This document shows positions 1-5,549 of a DNA stretch of 5,549 bases, piece after piece. Made by a program: the position numbers and the translations under genes. How positions within the stretch are numbered: the first letter of the stretch is position 1; each line of letters begins with the position of its first letter. This DNA comes from CAZQDP01 sp964592375 (lineage in GTDB: Bacteria > Bacillota > Clostridia > RUG12999): contig CAZQDP010000093.1 in the NCBI GenBank assembly GCA_964592375.1, forward strand, positions 1 to 5,549, written 5' to 3'. Below the pieces are notes generated by a model. It had not been told where the DNA came from. It saw nothing but the letters and a program-made list of their open reading frames with translations, and ran no database searches.

Positions 1-970
1 TATAATCCTCCATGGGAAGGCCGGCTAAAAGATCCAAATGCACGATGGCATCGCTATTTTCTCGGATGAGCATCATGCCCCCCGCAAACTTTTCAAAGTC
101 AAGGCTTCGATTGACTGCGGCAAGCGCTTCGGGATTGCAACTTTGCAGTCCGGCTTCAAGCCGCAAGGAGCCACGAGGCATTTTCCCGGCGGCCTTTGCA
201 AACGCCGGAGTAATTAGCTCCGCACAAATTTCAAAATGAAAGATAGTTTCGCTCTGCTGTGAGGCAATGAATTCCAAAATTTGAGCAGCCCTTTTGGAGT
301 CGGCATTAAATGTTCTATCCACAAATTTCACAAGGCGCACCCTGGCATGCATAAAGCACCGAATATCCTCGCAAACCTTTGCAATGCTTTTGTAGCGAAC
401 GCCTTTTTCAGCGCCGGATAGACAGTAAGTACACCCAAAAGGACAACCTCTTGAAGACTCATAATAAAATATTCGCTCGCCAGAGGAGAGCTCCTCGTCC
501 GTATAGGCAAAGGGCAAATCATCCATACAAATTGCCTTGGCATTTTGTGGTGATTTATTGGTTCTTGTAAATAAATAATGGGAAGCGGTACCACGGATAC
601 ATAAATCCACAAACTTTTCCTCCCCCTCCCCCTGCACCACGCCATCGATAAACGGGTATCGCTCAAGTGCCTTTTCAGGCTGGTAGCCCATTTCGGGGCC
701 GCCGATGAGAATTTGCAGCTGTGGAAAAGCTTTTTTTAAGATATCGCTTACTTCAAGTACCTTTTCGCTGTTCCAAATATAGCAGGAAAATAGCACAATG
801 TCCGGATTTTCCTTGGCAATATCTCCGCAAATACGCATGCTTTCTTGAGCGATGGTATACTCTTTGATATTAACGAAAATCCCTTTTGTAGCGGCATAGG
901 CACGCAGACCGGCGATGGCCGGATTGGTGTGTATATACTTTGCATTGATTGCAACCGGTAAAATATTCAT
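1..970 (-). CDS. B12-binding-domain / radical SAM protein, DUF4080-like (3' end outside window)
   Basis: An open frame of 323 codons runs from the ATG at 970-968 off the left edge without a stop, so the C-terminus is missing. Similar proteins are, from memory, about 500-600 aa. The N-terminal ~125 residues resemble a cobalamin-binding Rossmann domain: the start MNILPVAINAKYIHTN and the GGPE loop (residues 90-93) are typical of this family, but no DxHxxG motif is seen, so B12 binding is inferred. The radical SAM cluster motif CxxxCxxC is intact as C176, C180 and C183 (SRGCPFGCTYCLSG), which should hold a 4Fe-4S cluster for SAM cleavage. Further on come VDRTFN (217-222), an AGLQS strand motif and an AGLP motif near the window edge, all usual in this family. 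I resolved the frame codon by codon through the middle of the gene and found no frameshift. The start is supported by GGGAGG eight bases upstream. The substrate is unknown; members are often guessed to be methyltransferases or other modifying enzymes. It lies 102 nt downstream of spoIIIAH, with its own promoter. Confidence 0.88.
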   Translation of the reverse strand, partial: MNILPVAINAKYIHTNPAIAGLRAYAATKGIFVNIKEYTIAQESMRICGDIAKENPDIVLFSCYIWNSEKVLEVSDILKKAFPQLQILIGGPEMGYQPEKALERYPFIDGVVQGEGEEKFVDLCIRGTASHYLFTRTNKSPQNAKAICMDDLPFAYTDEELSSGERIFYYESSRGCPFGCTYCLSGAEKGVRYKSIAKVCEDIRCFMHARVRLVKFVDRTFNADSKRAAQILEFIASQQSETIFHFEICAELITPAFAKAAGKMPRGSLRLEAGLQSCNPEALAAVNRSLDFEKFAGGMMLIRENSDAIVHLDLLAGLPMEDY

Positions 971-975
971 AGAAT

Positions 976-1016
976 TAGCCTCCCGATGGATAATATAGTA
1001 TCTCATTGGGAGGCTA
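976..1016. repeat. Long inverted repeat overlapping promoter and ribosome binding site
   Basis: TAGCCTCCC at 976-984 is repeated in inverted form as GGGAGGCTA at 1008-1016. Counting G-U pairs, the match extends to 14 pairs (976-989 with 1003-1016, two of them G-U) around a 13-nt AT-rich loop. On the minus strand the upstream arm falls between the -35 and -10 of the predicted promoter, and the downstream arm contains the radical SAM ribosome binding site. No T tract follows on either strand, so it is not a typical intrinsic terminator. It could be an RNA hairpin formed only in read-through transcripts, or a DNA site for a dimeric regulator. Confidence 0.7.
979..984 (-). promoter_or_regulatory. 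Ribosome binding site of the radical SAM gene, inside an inverted repeat
   Basis: On the minus strand GGGAGG is followed by eight bases and then the ATG at 970, which fixes the start of the radical SAM gene. The whole motif lies in the left arm of the inverted repeat 976-1016. It could therefore be base-paired in any transcript that enters from the spoIIIA operon. Confidence 0.75.
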
Positions 1017-1023
1017 TTGTCAA
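995..1023 (-). promoter_or_regulatory. Sigma-A-like promoter for the radical SAM gene
   Basis: Read on the minus strand, a perfect TTGACA (1023-1018) is followed by exactly 17 bases and then TACTAT (1000-995), which matches four of six positions of TATAAT. The expected start is near 987-988, giving a leader of only about 17-18 nt that still includes the GGGAGG site. A better-matching hexamer, TATATT, lies 3 nt further on, but it would need a 20-nt spacer. The position, just after the spoIIIAH stop and in front of the radical SAM gene, fits vegetative expression of that gene. Confidence 0.65.
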
Positions 1024-1072
1024 TATGTCTTTCTTTATGGCATCCCATTTTTGCGAGATACCACAAAGTTTT

Positions 1073-1606
1073 TTACTTTACCTCTGTAATTTTCACTTTT
1101 TCAGGGCTTACTTTGCAGTTTTCCACCACCACATCTTGGAATTTCGCAGCGGCGGCGCCATCTAAGGGTGTTTGCGTTTTTACAACGACCGTCACACTGC
1201 CATCATTAACAAACACAACCGATTCCATCGCTCCTTTTGCCCTTAGCAAACCTTCGGCAATGCCTTCCTTTTCCGTAGCTTTCGCAAGATCTGCAAGGCC
1301 TGACTGCGCTTTTTCTTTTCCTTCACTTGTAGCGGATGGATTATTGATGATTTGTTGGTAGGTTTCAATGGCTTTGCTTCGTGCAATGTCCCTTGCCTGC
1401 TTTGCAGCGCGAATGGTTTCATCCGTAATGACAGGATTATCGGAACTCACAAGCGCAACCTCGCCAAGTATTTTTTCACCTCTTCCATTCGTACCTGCAT
1501 TCGCCATCTGACCCGAATCACTTTGATATGCCCAGTTCAGATATCCAGCAATTGCTACCATCAGTACCAATATTAAAATGACCACATTTCCTCTTTTAAA
1601 CATCAT
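1073..1606 (-). CDS. spoIIIAH: Stage III sporulation protein SpoIIIAH, forespore-channel subunit
   Basis: This 177-aa protein has a single membrane segment at about residues 7-25 and then a linker. From about residue 60 it has the ring-building (YscJ/FliF-like) domain by which SpoIIIAH binds forespore SpoIIQ across the intermembrane space. The conserved helix around residues 70-82 (ARDIARSKAIETY) and the C-terminal strand-rich part (VVFVNDGSVTVVVKT) fit the family. It is shorter than the Bacillus subtilis protein (about 218 aa from memory), mostly in the linker. I start at the first of two adjacent ATGs (1606), because GGAGG sits eight bases upstream at 1619-1615. The frame stays open to an ATG at 1642, but that start would overlap spoIIIAG and has no better site. 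It is the last gene of the operon, 19 nt after the spoIIIAG stop. Confidence 0.93.
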   Translation of the reverse strand: MMFKRGNVVILILVLMVAIAGYLNWAYQSDSGQMANAGTNGRGEKILGEVALVSSDNPVITDETIRAAKQARDIARSKAIETYQQIINNPSATSEGKEKAQSGLADLAKATEKEGIAEGLLRAKGAMESVVFVNDGSVTVVVKTQTPLDGAAAAKFQDVVVENCKVSPEKVKITEVK

Positions 1607-1625
1607 TTCCCATTCCTCCGTTTTA

Positions 1626-2117
1626 TTATTTTTTTTGTACAACCGCTATTCTATGGCTCATCACAGGCAAAACAGCAGCTACCGATTTTTCAATGACCAT
1701 TTTCACCTGCTCATCTCCTGCGCCCTGCGCAACCACCAGCACCCCCAAAACCTTTGGCTGTATTTTTCTTACTACGACCGGATTGGTACTGCCAGACCCG
1801 CTGACAATTACTGTTTTTTGTTCCGTGTTTTTATCCTCTCCTTTGACATTGGATTTGTAATCATATGCAAGCTCTAAAATACCCATATCTTCCATTGTGA
1901 TATATACCTTTACATCTCCGGCGCCCTTGATGGCGCTGAGCATTTTCTCTAGCCTTTGTTCCTGAACCTCCAAACTTTGTCCGGTCTCATCCATTGCTTT
2001 TTCCGCTTTTTTCACCGAAGAGGAGGGGCTAAAGATAAAAAGCAAAAACCCTATCGCAAAGAGCAAGGCAATACTATATATGCTTTTTTTATTTTTCATA
2101 AGAGCAGAAAAATCCAT
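1626..2117 (-). CDS. spoIIIAG: Stage III sporulation protein SpoIIIAG, ring-forming channel subunit
   Basis: This 163-aa protein has a lysine-rich cytoplasmic N-terminus, a membrane segment at about residues 13-30 and a coil-prone stretch (about 35-62). A ring-building-type domain follows. GAGDVKVYITMED (residues 65-77) and PKVLGVLVVAQGA (121-133) are family signatures. In B. subtilis the protein assembles into a large ring in the space between mother cell and forespore. This version is clearly shorter than that one (about 229 aa from memory). The segment between the two signatures, where the extra beta structure of the B. subtilis ring lies, is only about 43 residues here. The ATG follows directly on the spoIIIAF stop (TAA-ATG with no gap), and GGAGG sits eight bases upstream inside spoIIIAF, so translation is probably coupled. 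Confidence 0.93.
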   Translation of the reverse strand: MDFSALMKNKKSIYSIALLFAIGFLLFIFSPSSSVKKAEKAMDETGQSLEVQEQRLEKMLSAIKGAGDVKVYITMEDMGILELAYDYKSNVKGEDKNTEQKTVIVSGSGSTNPVVVRKIQPKVLGVLVVAQGAGDEQVKMVIEKSVAAVLPVMSHRIAVVQKK

Positions 2118-2582
2118 TTATTCACCCTCCCTCTGCCGCTCAATTCTTGCACTGTCCATTCCAAACTTTAAAGCAATTTCCTGCTTAAACGGCATGCCCG
2201 CTTCTGCCAAATTAATTTTTTCTATGCCTCCATTTTTTGCCACTACCGATATATACACATCCTTTGGTAATCCTTTTTCTGCTAAATAGCGTGCAATTTG
2301 CTCTTTTACTTTTTCTGCAAATTGCATATCAATTTGATTTTGCAAAACAACCTCAAAATCACCTTGTGCATTTGCCTCTGGCACCTCTAATACTTGCAAC
2401 TCTGGAATTTGCATCCCAAAAATCCCGGAAATTGGCGTGATGAGCATCAAGCACAATACCACACCAATGGCAAAACGCAAAGTACCTTTGATATTTTTAT
2501 TTGGCACCACGGGCATGATCACAGCGGTGATGATCACACTTCCCGCGATGATTAAAACATAATTTTTTAGTATATCTATCAT
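2118..2582 (-). CDS. spoIIIAF: Stage III sporulation protein SpoIIIAF
   Basis: The call rests on gene order and architecture: two membrane segments near the N-terminus (about residues 6-24 and 32-52, with the motif LMLITPI at the end of the second), then a soluble domain of about 100 residues outside the mother-cell membrane that is thought to have a ring-building fold. It is part of the mother-cell channel complex. At 154 aa it is shorter than the B. subtilis protein (about 206 aa from memory). I start at the ATG at 2582, which has GGAGG five bases upstream (2592-2588) and gives the usual hydrophobic N-terminus. A TTG at 2612 is in frame, but it would overlap the end of spoIIIAE and has no good site. 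The C-terminus ends in a charged tail, whose coding sequence also carries the spoIIIAG ribosome binding site. Confidence 0.9.
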   Translation of the reverse strand: MIDILKNYVLIIAGSVIITAVIMPVVPNKNIKGTLRFAIGVVLCLMLITPISGIFGMQIPELQVLEVPEANAQGDFEVVLQNQIDMQFAEKVKEQIARYLAEKGLPKDVYISVVAKNGGIEKINLAEAGMPFKQEIALKFGMDSARIERQREGE

Positions 2583-2604
2583 ATGATCCTCCAACAAAAA
2601 TCCT

Positions 2605-3762
2605 CTACACAAGCACCAACAATCCCATACTGATCACGAACATCACACCCACCGCCGCAACAATGGCTGTGACAATGCCCATGAGCGAAGAAAACTCATC
2701 TATCACATTGCATAGGCGAGTATCTGCAATGGGGCTTATCACCGCAGAGATGATAAAGAATATCAATGAAATTGCCCCCATCTTTAAAATTGGTACAATG
2801 CAGATATACACAAGGGCGATAATTCCTGCACCTCCCACTACGCCACGTATCATGGACGAGCAGGAAATCACTGCCTCAATCGATTCTGCCAGCATGCTCC
2901 CTACCACGGGAATGACACTTCCCACCATAAATTTAGCGGCTTTGCCTCCGGCATTTTTAAGGCCTGCTCCGGCAAGACCTTGTGCTGTCAAAAGAATGGT
3001 AAATAAGGTCATTAAAAATCCCATCCCCCATGTAAGGGTTTTTTTAATCGCGCCGGAGAGACCTTTAAAGGAAAGCTCGGGGGATATATTGTTCACCGCC
3101 GCTAGTGCTGCGCAAATAAAGCAAAGCGGCAATGCAATTGTATTTAATATGTAAGATAAAAAATACGTTAAAAAGCCCACTGTGGCGGCCGCCGGAATAC
3201 TCATGACGCCACCGCTCGCACTGGATAGCGTCACCATGACCGGCAGAGAGCATTTGATAAAAATAGACATGTCCGAAACCGCATCGACCCCAATTTGTGC
3301 GGCGCCCCGAAAGATGGTGAGACTCATTATCAAAAGTGCGGCATAGCCCACATAAAAGGCAACCTCCATCACATCGCTACCCTCCGGCATAAATTTTGAT
3401 AATATGCCTACTGCCATTACAATGAGTATGATAGCGGCTCCCTGTTTTATCCCTATGGCAAGCTCCTGCGTGAATATTTTCCATATCCTGCTCATGATAT
3501 TGTTTAAATCAAACCCACTTTTGCCCGTTGCCATTTGCATTGCAGTATCTGCAAACTGAAAGTCTTCTATAAACTCTTGCACTCCTGCCGCAACTTCCAA
3601 ATCCTCTGCGCCCGCCGCATTGTACTGCTCTGTCAATAATGCCTCATCAGCGGCTTTTGCCGCAAACGGATAAAAAGTGCAAAGCATAAGCGCGATAGCA
3701 GCTATATTCAAAATTCTAATAACGCAGGTAAAAACGAGCCGAAATTTCTTTTGCTTTTTCAT
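2605..3762 (-). CDS. spoIIIAE: Stage III sporulation protein SpoIIIAE, polytopic membrane subunit
   Basis: This 385-aa protein is close to the usual family length (about 400). It starts with a clear signal peptide: a basic head, a hydrophobic core, and an AKA site that could be cleaved after residue 37. After an extracytoplasmic stretch of about 60 residues come several hydrophobic segments, at roughly 107-124, 134-151, 190-223, 242-262, 310-342 and 358-385. The region around 279-312 (MVGSVIPVVGSMLAESIE onward to GVVGG) is the best-conserved part of the family. It is thought to be a permease-like component of the mother-cell channel. I chose the ATG at 3762, with GAAGG eight bases upstream. 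An ATG at 3777 overlaps the spoIIIAD stop as ATGA and would add five residues, but has no ribosome binding site. The gene ends 22 nt before the spoIIIAF start. Confidence 0.94.
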   Translation of the reverse strand: MKKQKKFRLVFTCVIRILNIAAIALMLCTFYPFAAKAADEALLTEQYNAAGAEDLEVAAGVQEFIEDFQFADTAMQMATGKSGFDLNNIMSRIWKIFTQELAIGIKQGAAIILIVMAVGILSKFMPEGSDVMEVAFYVGYAALLIMSLTIFRGAAQIGVDAVSDMSIFIKCSLPVMVTLSSASGGVMSIPAAATVGFLTYFLSYILNTIALPLCFICAALAAVNNISPELSFKGLSGAIKKTLTWGMGFLMTLFTILLTAQGLAGAGLKNAGGKAAKFMVGSVIPVVGSMLAESIEAVISCSSMIRGVVGGAGIIALVYICIVPILKMGAISLIFFIISAVISPIADTRLCNVIDEFSSLMGIVTAIVAAVGVMFVISMGLLVLV

Positions 3763-3773
3763 GGTAGGCACCT

Positions 3774-4163
3774 TCATGTATTCATTGTTTTTTTAATTAC
3801 TTCAAATAAACCATTCATCACAGGCATTGCTGTGAGCAGTATGGCTATTTTCCCCGAGAGCTCCACTGCAAAAGCCACGGATCCTTGCTCTGCATCCTTG
3901 CACAGCGCTGAGGCCGCTACGGTAATGAGTGCAATGGCAGTGGTCTTCATCATAATCCCAATAAAGCCGGGTGCAATGCCGGCCTGCCCGGTGATTTCCT
4001 CCAAACTCTTTATCAGCTCCGAAACGGGATATATGAGCTGCAAAAGGATAATGACACCTCCACCAATGGCCGCTAGGATAGCAATATCCGGTCTTACCTG
4101 CTTAATAAAAAGAATGCATACCGTCGCTATTATACCGATGATCGCAATCTGATAAATATCCAT
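3774..4163 (-). CDS. spoIIIAD: Stage III sporulation protein SpoIIIAD, membrane subunit
   Basis: This protein of about 129 aa has hydrophobic segments at about 4-21, 27-46, 66-84 and 104-124, close to the family length (about 133 aa in B. subtilis). The conserved stretch CKDAEQGSVAFAVELSGKI (residues 88-106) aligns by eye with the equivalent TKDAGQG...ELAGKI segment remembered from B. subtilis. Its role is structural, in the membrane platform of the mother-cell channel, next to SpoIIIAC. The start is uncertain by two codons. The ATG at 4163 has GGAG five bases upstream. The GTG at 4169 would give MKMDI, which aligns with the B. subtilis N-terminus, but its spacing to any purine-rich site is poor. 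The stop overlaps an alternative spoIIIAE start by ATGA. Confidence 0.93.
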   Translation of the reverse strand: MDIYQIAIIGIIATVCILFIKQVRPDIAILAAIGGGVIILLQLIYPVSELIKSLEEITGQAGIAPGFIGIMMKTTAIALITVAASALCKDAEQGSVAFAVELSGKIAILLTAMPVMNGLFEVIKKTMNT

Positions 4164-4211
4164 CTTCACTCCGCCATTTCTCTTGCAAAGTTTGATACCA
4201 CAGTGTATGTT

Positions 4212-4379
4212 CTAAAGACCGAAAAGCATTTTGATGGTATCGAATAAATTCCTAATTTCACTAAGCACCATCAGCATAACCACAATCAGACCTGCCAAGG
4301 TGGTCAGCATTGCCTGGTCATCTCGTCCCGAACGAATGAGTAGCTGTTGAATGACAGTCACCAAAATCCCAATTGCCGC
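4212..4379 (-). CDS. spoIIIAC: Stage III sporulation protein SpoIIIAC, N-terminus lost in assembly gap
   Basis: The last 55 codons and the TAG stop are visible. The frame then enters the N run without a start codon. The visible part carries two hydrophobic segments separated by a short polar loop (IRSGRDDQAML) and ends in LFDTIKMLFGL. This matches the small two-helix SpoIIIAC (about 65-68 aa). Comparison by eye with B. subtilis suggests that only some 8-12 N-terminal residues are missing. It is a membrane component of the channel platform, paralogous in shape to part of SpoIIIAD. The stop is 48 nt upstream of the chosen spoIIIAD start. An uninterrupted frame drawn through the Ns into the region right of the gap is an artefact: that side encodes SpoIIIAB. 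Confidence 0.88.
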   Translation of the reverse strand, partial: AAIGILVTVIQQLLIRSGRDDQAMLTTLAGLIVVMLMVLSEIRNLFDTIKMLFGL

Positions 4380-4479
4380 NNNNNNNNNNNNNNNNNNNNN
4401 NNNNNNNNNNNNNNNNNNNNNNNNNNNNNNNNNNNNNNNNNNNNNNNNNNNNNNNNNNNNNNNNNNNNNNNNNNNNNNN
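4380..4479. other. Assembly gap of exactly 100 N
   Basis: One hundred unknown bases interrupt the operon. The round number suggests a placeholder for a gap of unknown size. The spoIIIAB gene must mostly lie here: the start of its frame is visible on the right side and spoIIIAC is already under way on the left. With SpoIIIAB usually about 170 aa, the true distance should be near 500 bp, much more than 100. Confidence 0.95.
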
Positions 4480-4520
4480 CTTAAAATAATAAAGAGCGAC
4501 GCGATTATTTTAATTGTCAA
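4480..4520 (-). CDS. spoIIIAB: Stage III sporulation protein SpoIIIAB, 5' fragment only
   Basis: Thirteen codons read (M)TIKIIASLFIIL before the gap. This is like the hydrophobic N-terminus of SpoIIIAB (MLKLLGAVF in B. subtilis, from memory), and the gene is expected at this place. No ATG is available. The likely start is TTG at 4520-4518, which overlaps the spoIIIAA 3' end by 11 nt and has GGAGG 12 bases upstream (4537-4533), a somewhat long spacing. SpoIIIAB is a membrane-anchored helical protein related in fold to the GspF/PilC platform proteins of secretion systems and is thought to work with the ATPase SpoIIIAA. The rest of the gene is not in the sequence. Confidence 0.72.
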
Positions 4521-5472
4521 TGCAGTACACTTCCTCCACCGTGCCGGGTCCTTCACGCCGACTGAGCACCACAATTCGCTCAAAGCCATCGCCCCCCGTC
4601 AGCTCGCTTATTTCCGCCCGAGAAAATGCCTGCTCCTTTGTTGCCGCATGTGCAGTGGCGATCACCGATACACCACTGCACAGCAGACTTTTAATGGCAA
4701 CCACATCATCCATGGTCCCGATTTCATCCGTGATAATTACCTCCGGGCCCATGCTTCGCAGTAGCATCATCATTCCTTCAGGTTTGGGGATTTTGTCCAT
4801 GACCATACTGCACAGCCCCACATCATTTTGCACCATACCACAGCTCACGGCGCCAAGCTCTCCGCGCTCATCTACAATGCCAGTTTTTTTGGGTCCACAA
4901 GCGCCAAGTCCGCTGCCAATTATTCTTGCGATATCCCGCAGTAGTGTGGTTTTCCCACAGCCGGGAGGCGAAATAATGAGTGTATTGCGAATGCGGCCTT
5001 CGTGCTCAATATGCGGCATGACTGCCTTTGCACATCCCTGTGCCTGCCGTGCAATGCGAATGTTGAGTGCAGTAATGTCTTTCATGGCACTGACTCTTCC
5101 GTTTACCGTAACGCCACTGCCGCAAATGCCCACCCGATGTCCACCCTCTATGGTGACAAAGCCTTTTTGAATATCTTCTTCCGAGGCATAGACCGAGCTA
5201 TCACAAATCAACCGAAACGCTTCCTTCACATGCTTATCCGAAATGCGAATGCAGTTTTCCGATTGGTTTGACAGCTCGCCCTTCCCATTTACAAAAAAAC
5301 CTTCACCATTTTGAAATACAATGAGTGGTTTTCCTGCCATAATCAGGATTTCCTCCAGCGTATTCATCTTCTCAAAGGATAGCATGGACAGCGGCTCGTA
5401 TATTCCTGAGGGCAGACATTTGAGTATGGAAAGCACAGCAGTGGTGTTTGGTTTTTCTCCCGTAATAAACAT
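4510..5472 (-). CDS. spoIIIAA: Stage III sporulation protein SpoIIIAA, secretion-type ATPase
   Basis: This 320-aa protein is close to the usual length (about 307 in B. subtilis). It is the cytoplasmic mother-cell ATPase of the SpoIIIA-SpoIIQ channel, related to type II/IV secretion ATPases. The Walker A motif SPPGCGKTT is at residues 168-176, the conserved VDERGE at 200-205 and Walker B VIITDE at 245-250; a histidine-containing ATAHA follows at about 272-276. All look intact. The N-terminal ~150 residues form the variable domain. I start at the ATG at 5472, because GGGGAG lies eight bases upstream at 5486-5481. An ATG at 5490 is in frame, but lies within a few bases of the predicted transcription start and has no ribosome binding site. 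It is the first gene of the operon and overlaps the likely start of spoIIIAB. Confidence 0.95.
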   Translation of the reverse strand: MFITGEKPNTTAVLSILKCLPSGIYEPLSMLSFEKMNTLEEILIMAGKPLIVFQNGEGFFVNGKGELSNQSENCIRISDKHVKEAFRLICDSSVYASEEDIQKGFVTIEGGHRVGICGSGVTVNGRVSAMKDITALNIRIARQAQGCAKAVMPHIEHEGRIRNTLIISPPGCGKTTLLRDIARIIGSGLGACGPKKTGIVDERGELGAVSCGMVQNDVGLCSMVMDKIPKPEGMMMLLRSMGPEVIITDEIGTMDDVVAIKSLLCSGVSVIATAHAATKEQAFSRAEISELTGGDGFERIVVLSRREGPGTVEEVYCIDN

Positions 5473-5503
5473 ATGTACAACTCCCCACATTTTCTGATAT
5501 TCT

Positions 5504-5532
5504 ATTGTACGATGTTTTGTCCAAATTTATGA
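5504..5532 (-). promoter_or_regulatory. Sigma-E-like promoter of the spoIIIA operon
   Basis: On the minus strand TCATAAA (5532-5526) is followed by exactly 14 bases and then CGTACAAT (5511-5504). The sigma-E consensus, from memory, is KMATATT, about 14 bases, CATACAMT. The -10 differs from it at one position and the -35 at its last two. Transcription should start near 5497, giving a leader of about 25 nt before the spoIIIAA ATG. This fits the known mother-cell, sigma-E control of spoIIIA. Only 17 more bases lie upstream, and nothing is recognised in them. Confidence 0.75.
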
Positions 5533-5549
5533 TTAAAAATTAGTTCTCC

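Noticed and set aside
618..634. C-rich low-complexity run (repeated CCCCCT)
   Set aside because: It encodes a GEGEE acidic-glycine stretch within the open radical SAM frame and does not cause a frameshift, so it is ordinary coding sequence.
328..954. Two minus-strand frames (328-666 and 748-954) that could be taken as small genes
   Set aside because: Both lie in another frame of the radical SAM gene, whose own frame is open throughout and carries the CxxxCxxC motif.
976..1016. Intrinsic terminator after spoIIIAH
   Set aside because: The stem is long enough, but no run of T follows on either strand, and the downstream arm is the ribosome binding site of the next gene.
2663..3154. Plus-strand open frame of 163 codons opposite spoIIIAE
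   Set aside because: It lies wholly inside spoIIIAE on the other strand and has no family features; it is a by-product of the hydrophobic codons of the real gene.
4212..4589. A single 125-codon protein running through the Ns
   Set aside because: The left part is SpoIIIAC and the right part is the SpoIIIAB start plus antisense-free upstream sequence inside spoIIIAA. The join exists only because the 100-N filler keeps the frame.
4514..5170. Plus-strand open frame of 218 codons opposite spoIIIAA
   Set aside because: It is antisense to the clearly conserved ATPase, has no ribosome binding site worth naming and a low-complexity Ser/Pro/Met composition typical of a shadow frame.
1..5549. CRISPR array, tRNA, rRNA or insertion sequence
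   Set aside because: No regularly spaced direct repeats, cloverleaf-like segments, transposase motifs or terminal repeats with target duplications were seen on either strand.

Overview
The window is a moderate-GC Firmicutes (Clostridia-type) chromosomal segment. It is dominated by the sporulation operon spoIIIAA-AB-AC-AD-AE-AF-AG-AH, read entirely on the minus strand from about 5532 down to 1073. All eight genes can be placed: six are complete, and two (spoIIIAB and spoIIIAC) are cut by a run of exactly 100 N at 4380-4479. A full spoIIIA operon is a hallmark of an endospore-former. The short SpoIIIAF, AG and AH proteins, and a neighbour of the DUF4080 radical SAM type, point to an anaerobic clostridial lineage rather than Bacillus. 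The 100-N run looks like a scaffold placeholder, so this is probably a draft or metagenome assembly.

Layout from right to left, in the direction of transcription: a sigma-E-like promoter (5504-5532); spoIIIAA ATPase (5472-4510); the first 13 codons of spoIIIAB (4520-4480); the gap; the C-terminal 55 codons of spoIIIAC (4379-4212); spoIIIAD (4163-3774); spoIIIAE (3762-2605); spoIIIAF (2582-2118); spoIIIAG (2117-1626); and spoIIIAH (1606-1073). Spacings are 0 to about 50 nt and nearly every gene has its own GGAGG-like ribosome binding site. A 102-nt intergenic stretch (971-1072) then holds a sigma-A-like promoter and a long inverted repeat. Below it begins a minus-strand B12-binding/radical SAM gene (970 down past base 1), truncated by the window edge after 323 codons.

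Together the SpoIIIA proteins build the mother-cell half of the channel (the A-Q complex, or feeding tube) that links mother cell and forespore during engulfment. AA is a cytoplasmic secretion-type ATPase. AB to AE are membrane and platform components. AF, AG and AH carry ring-building-type domains in the intermembrane space, and AH is the partner of forespore SpoIIQ. The radical SAM gene is not part of that machine by any known function. Its own promoter suggests it is expressed independently, although read-through from the spoIIIA operon is possible because no convincing terminator was seen.

I see no wholly new system here. The observations most worth following are the promoter/hairpin arrangement in front of the radical SAM gene, where the ribosome binding site lies in one arm of an inverted repeat whose other arm is upstream of the expected transcription start, and the loss of spoIIIAB to an unsized assembly gap.
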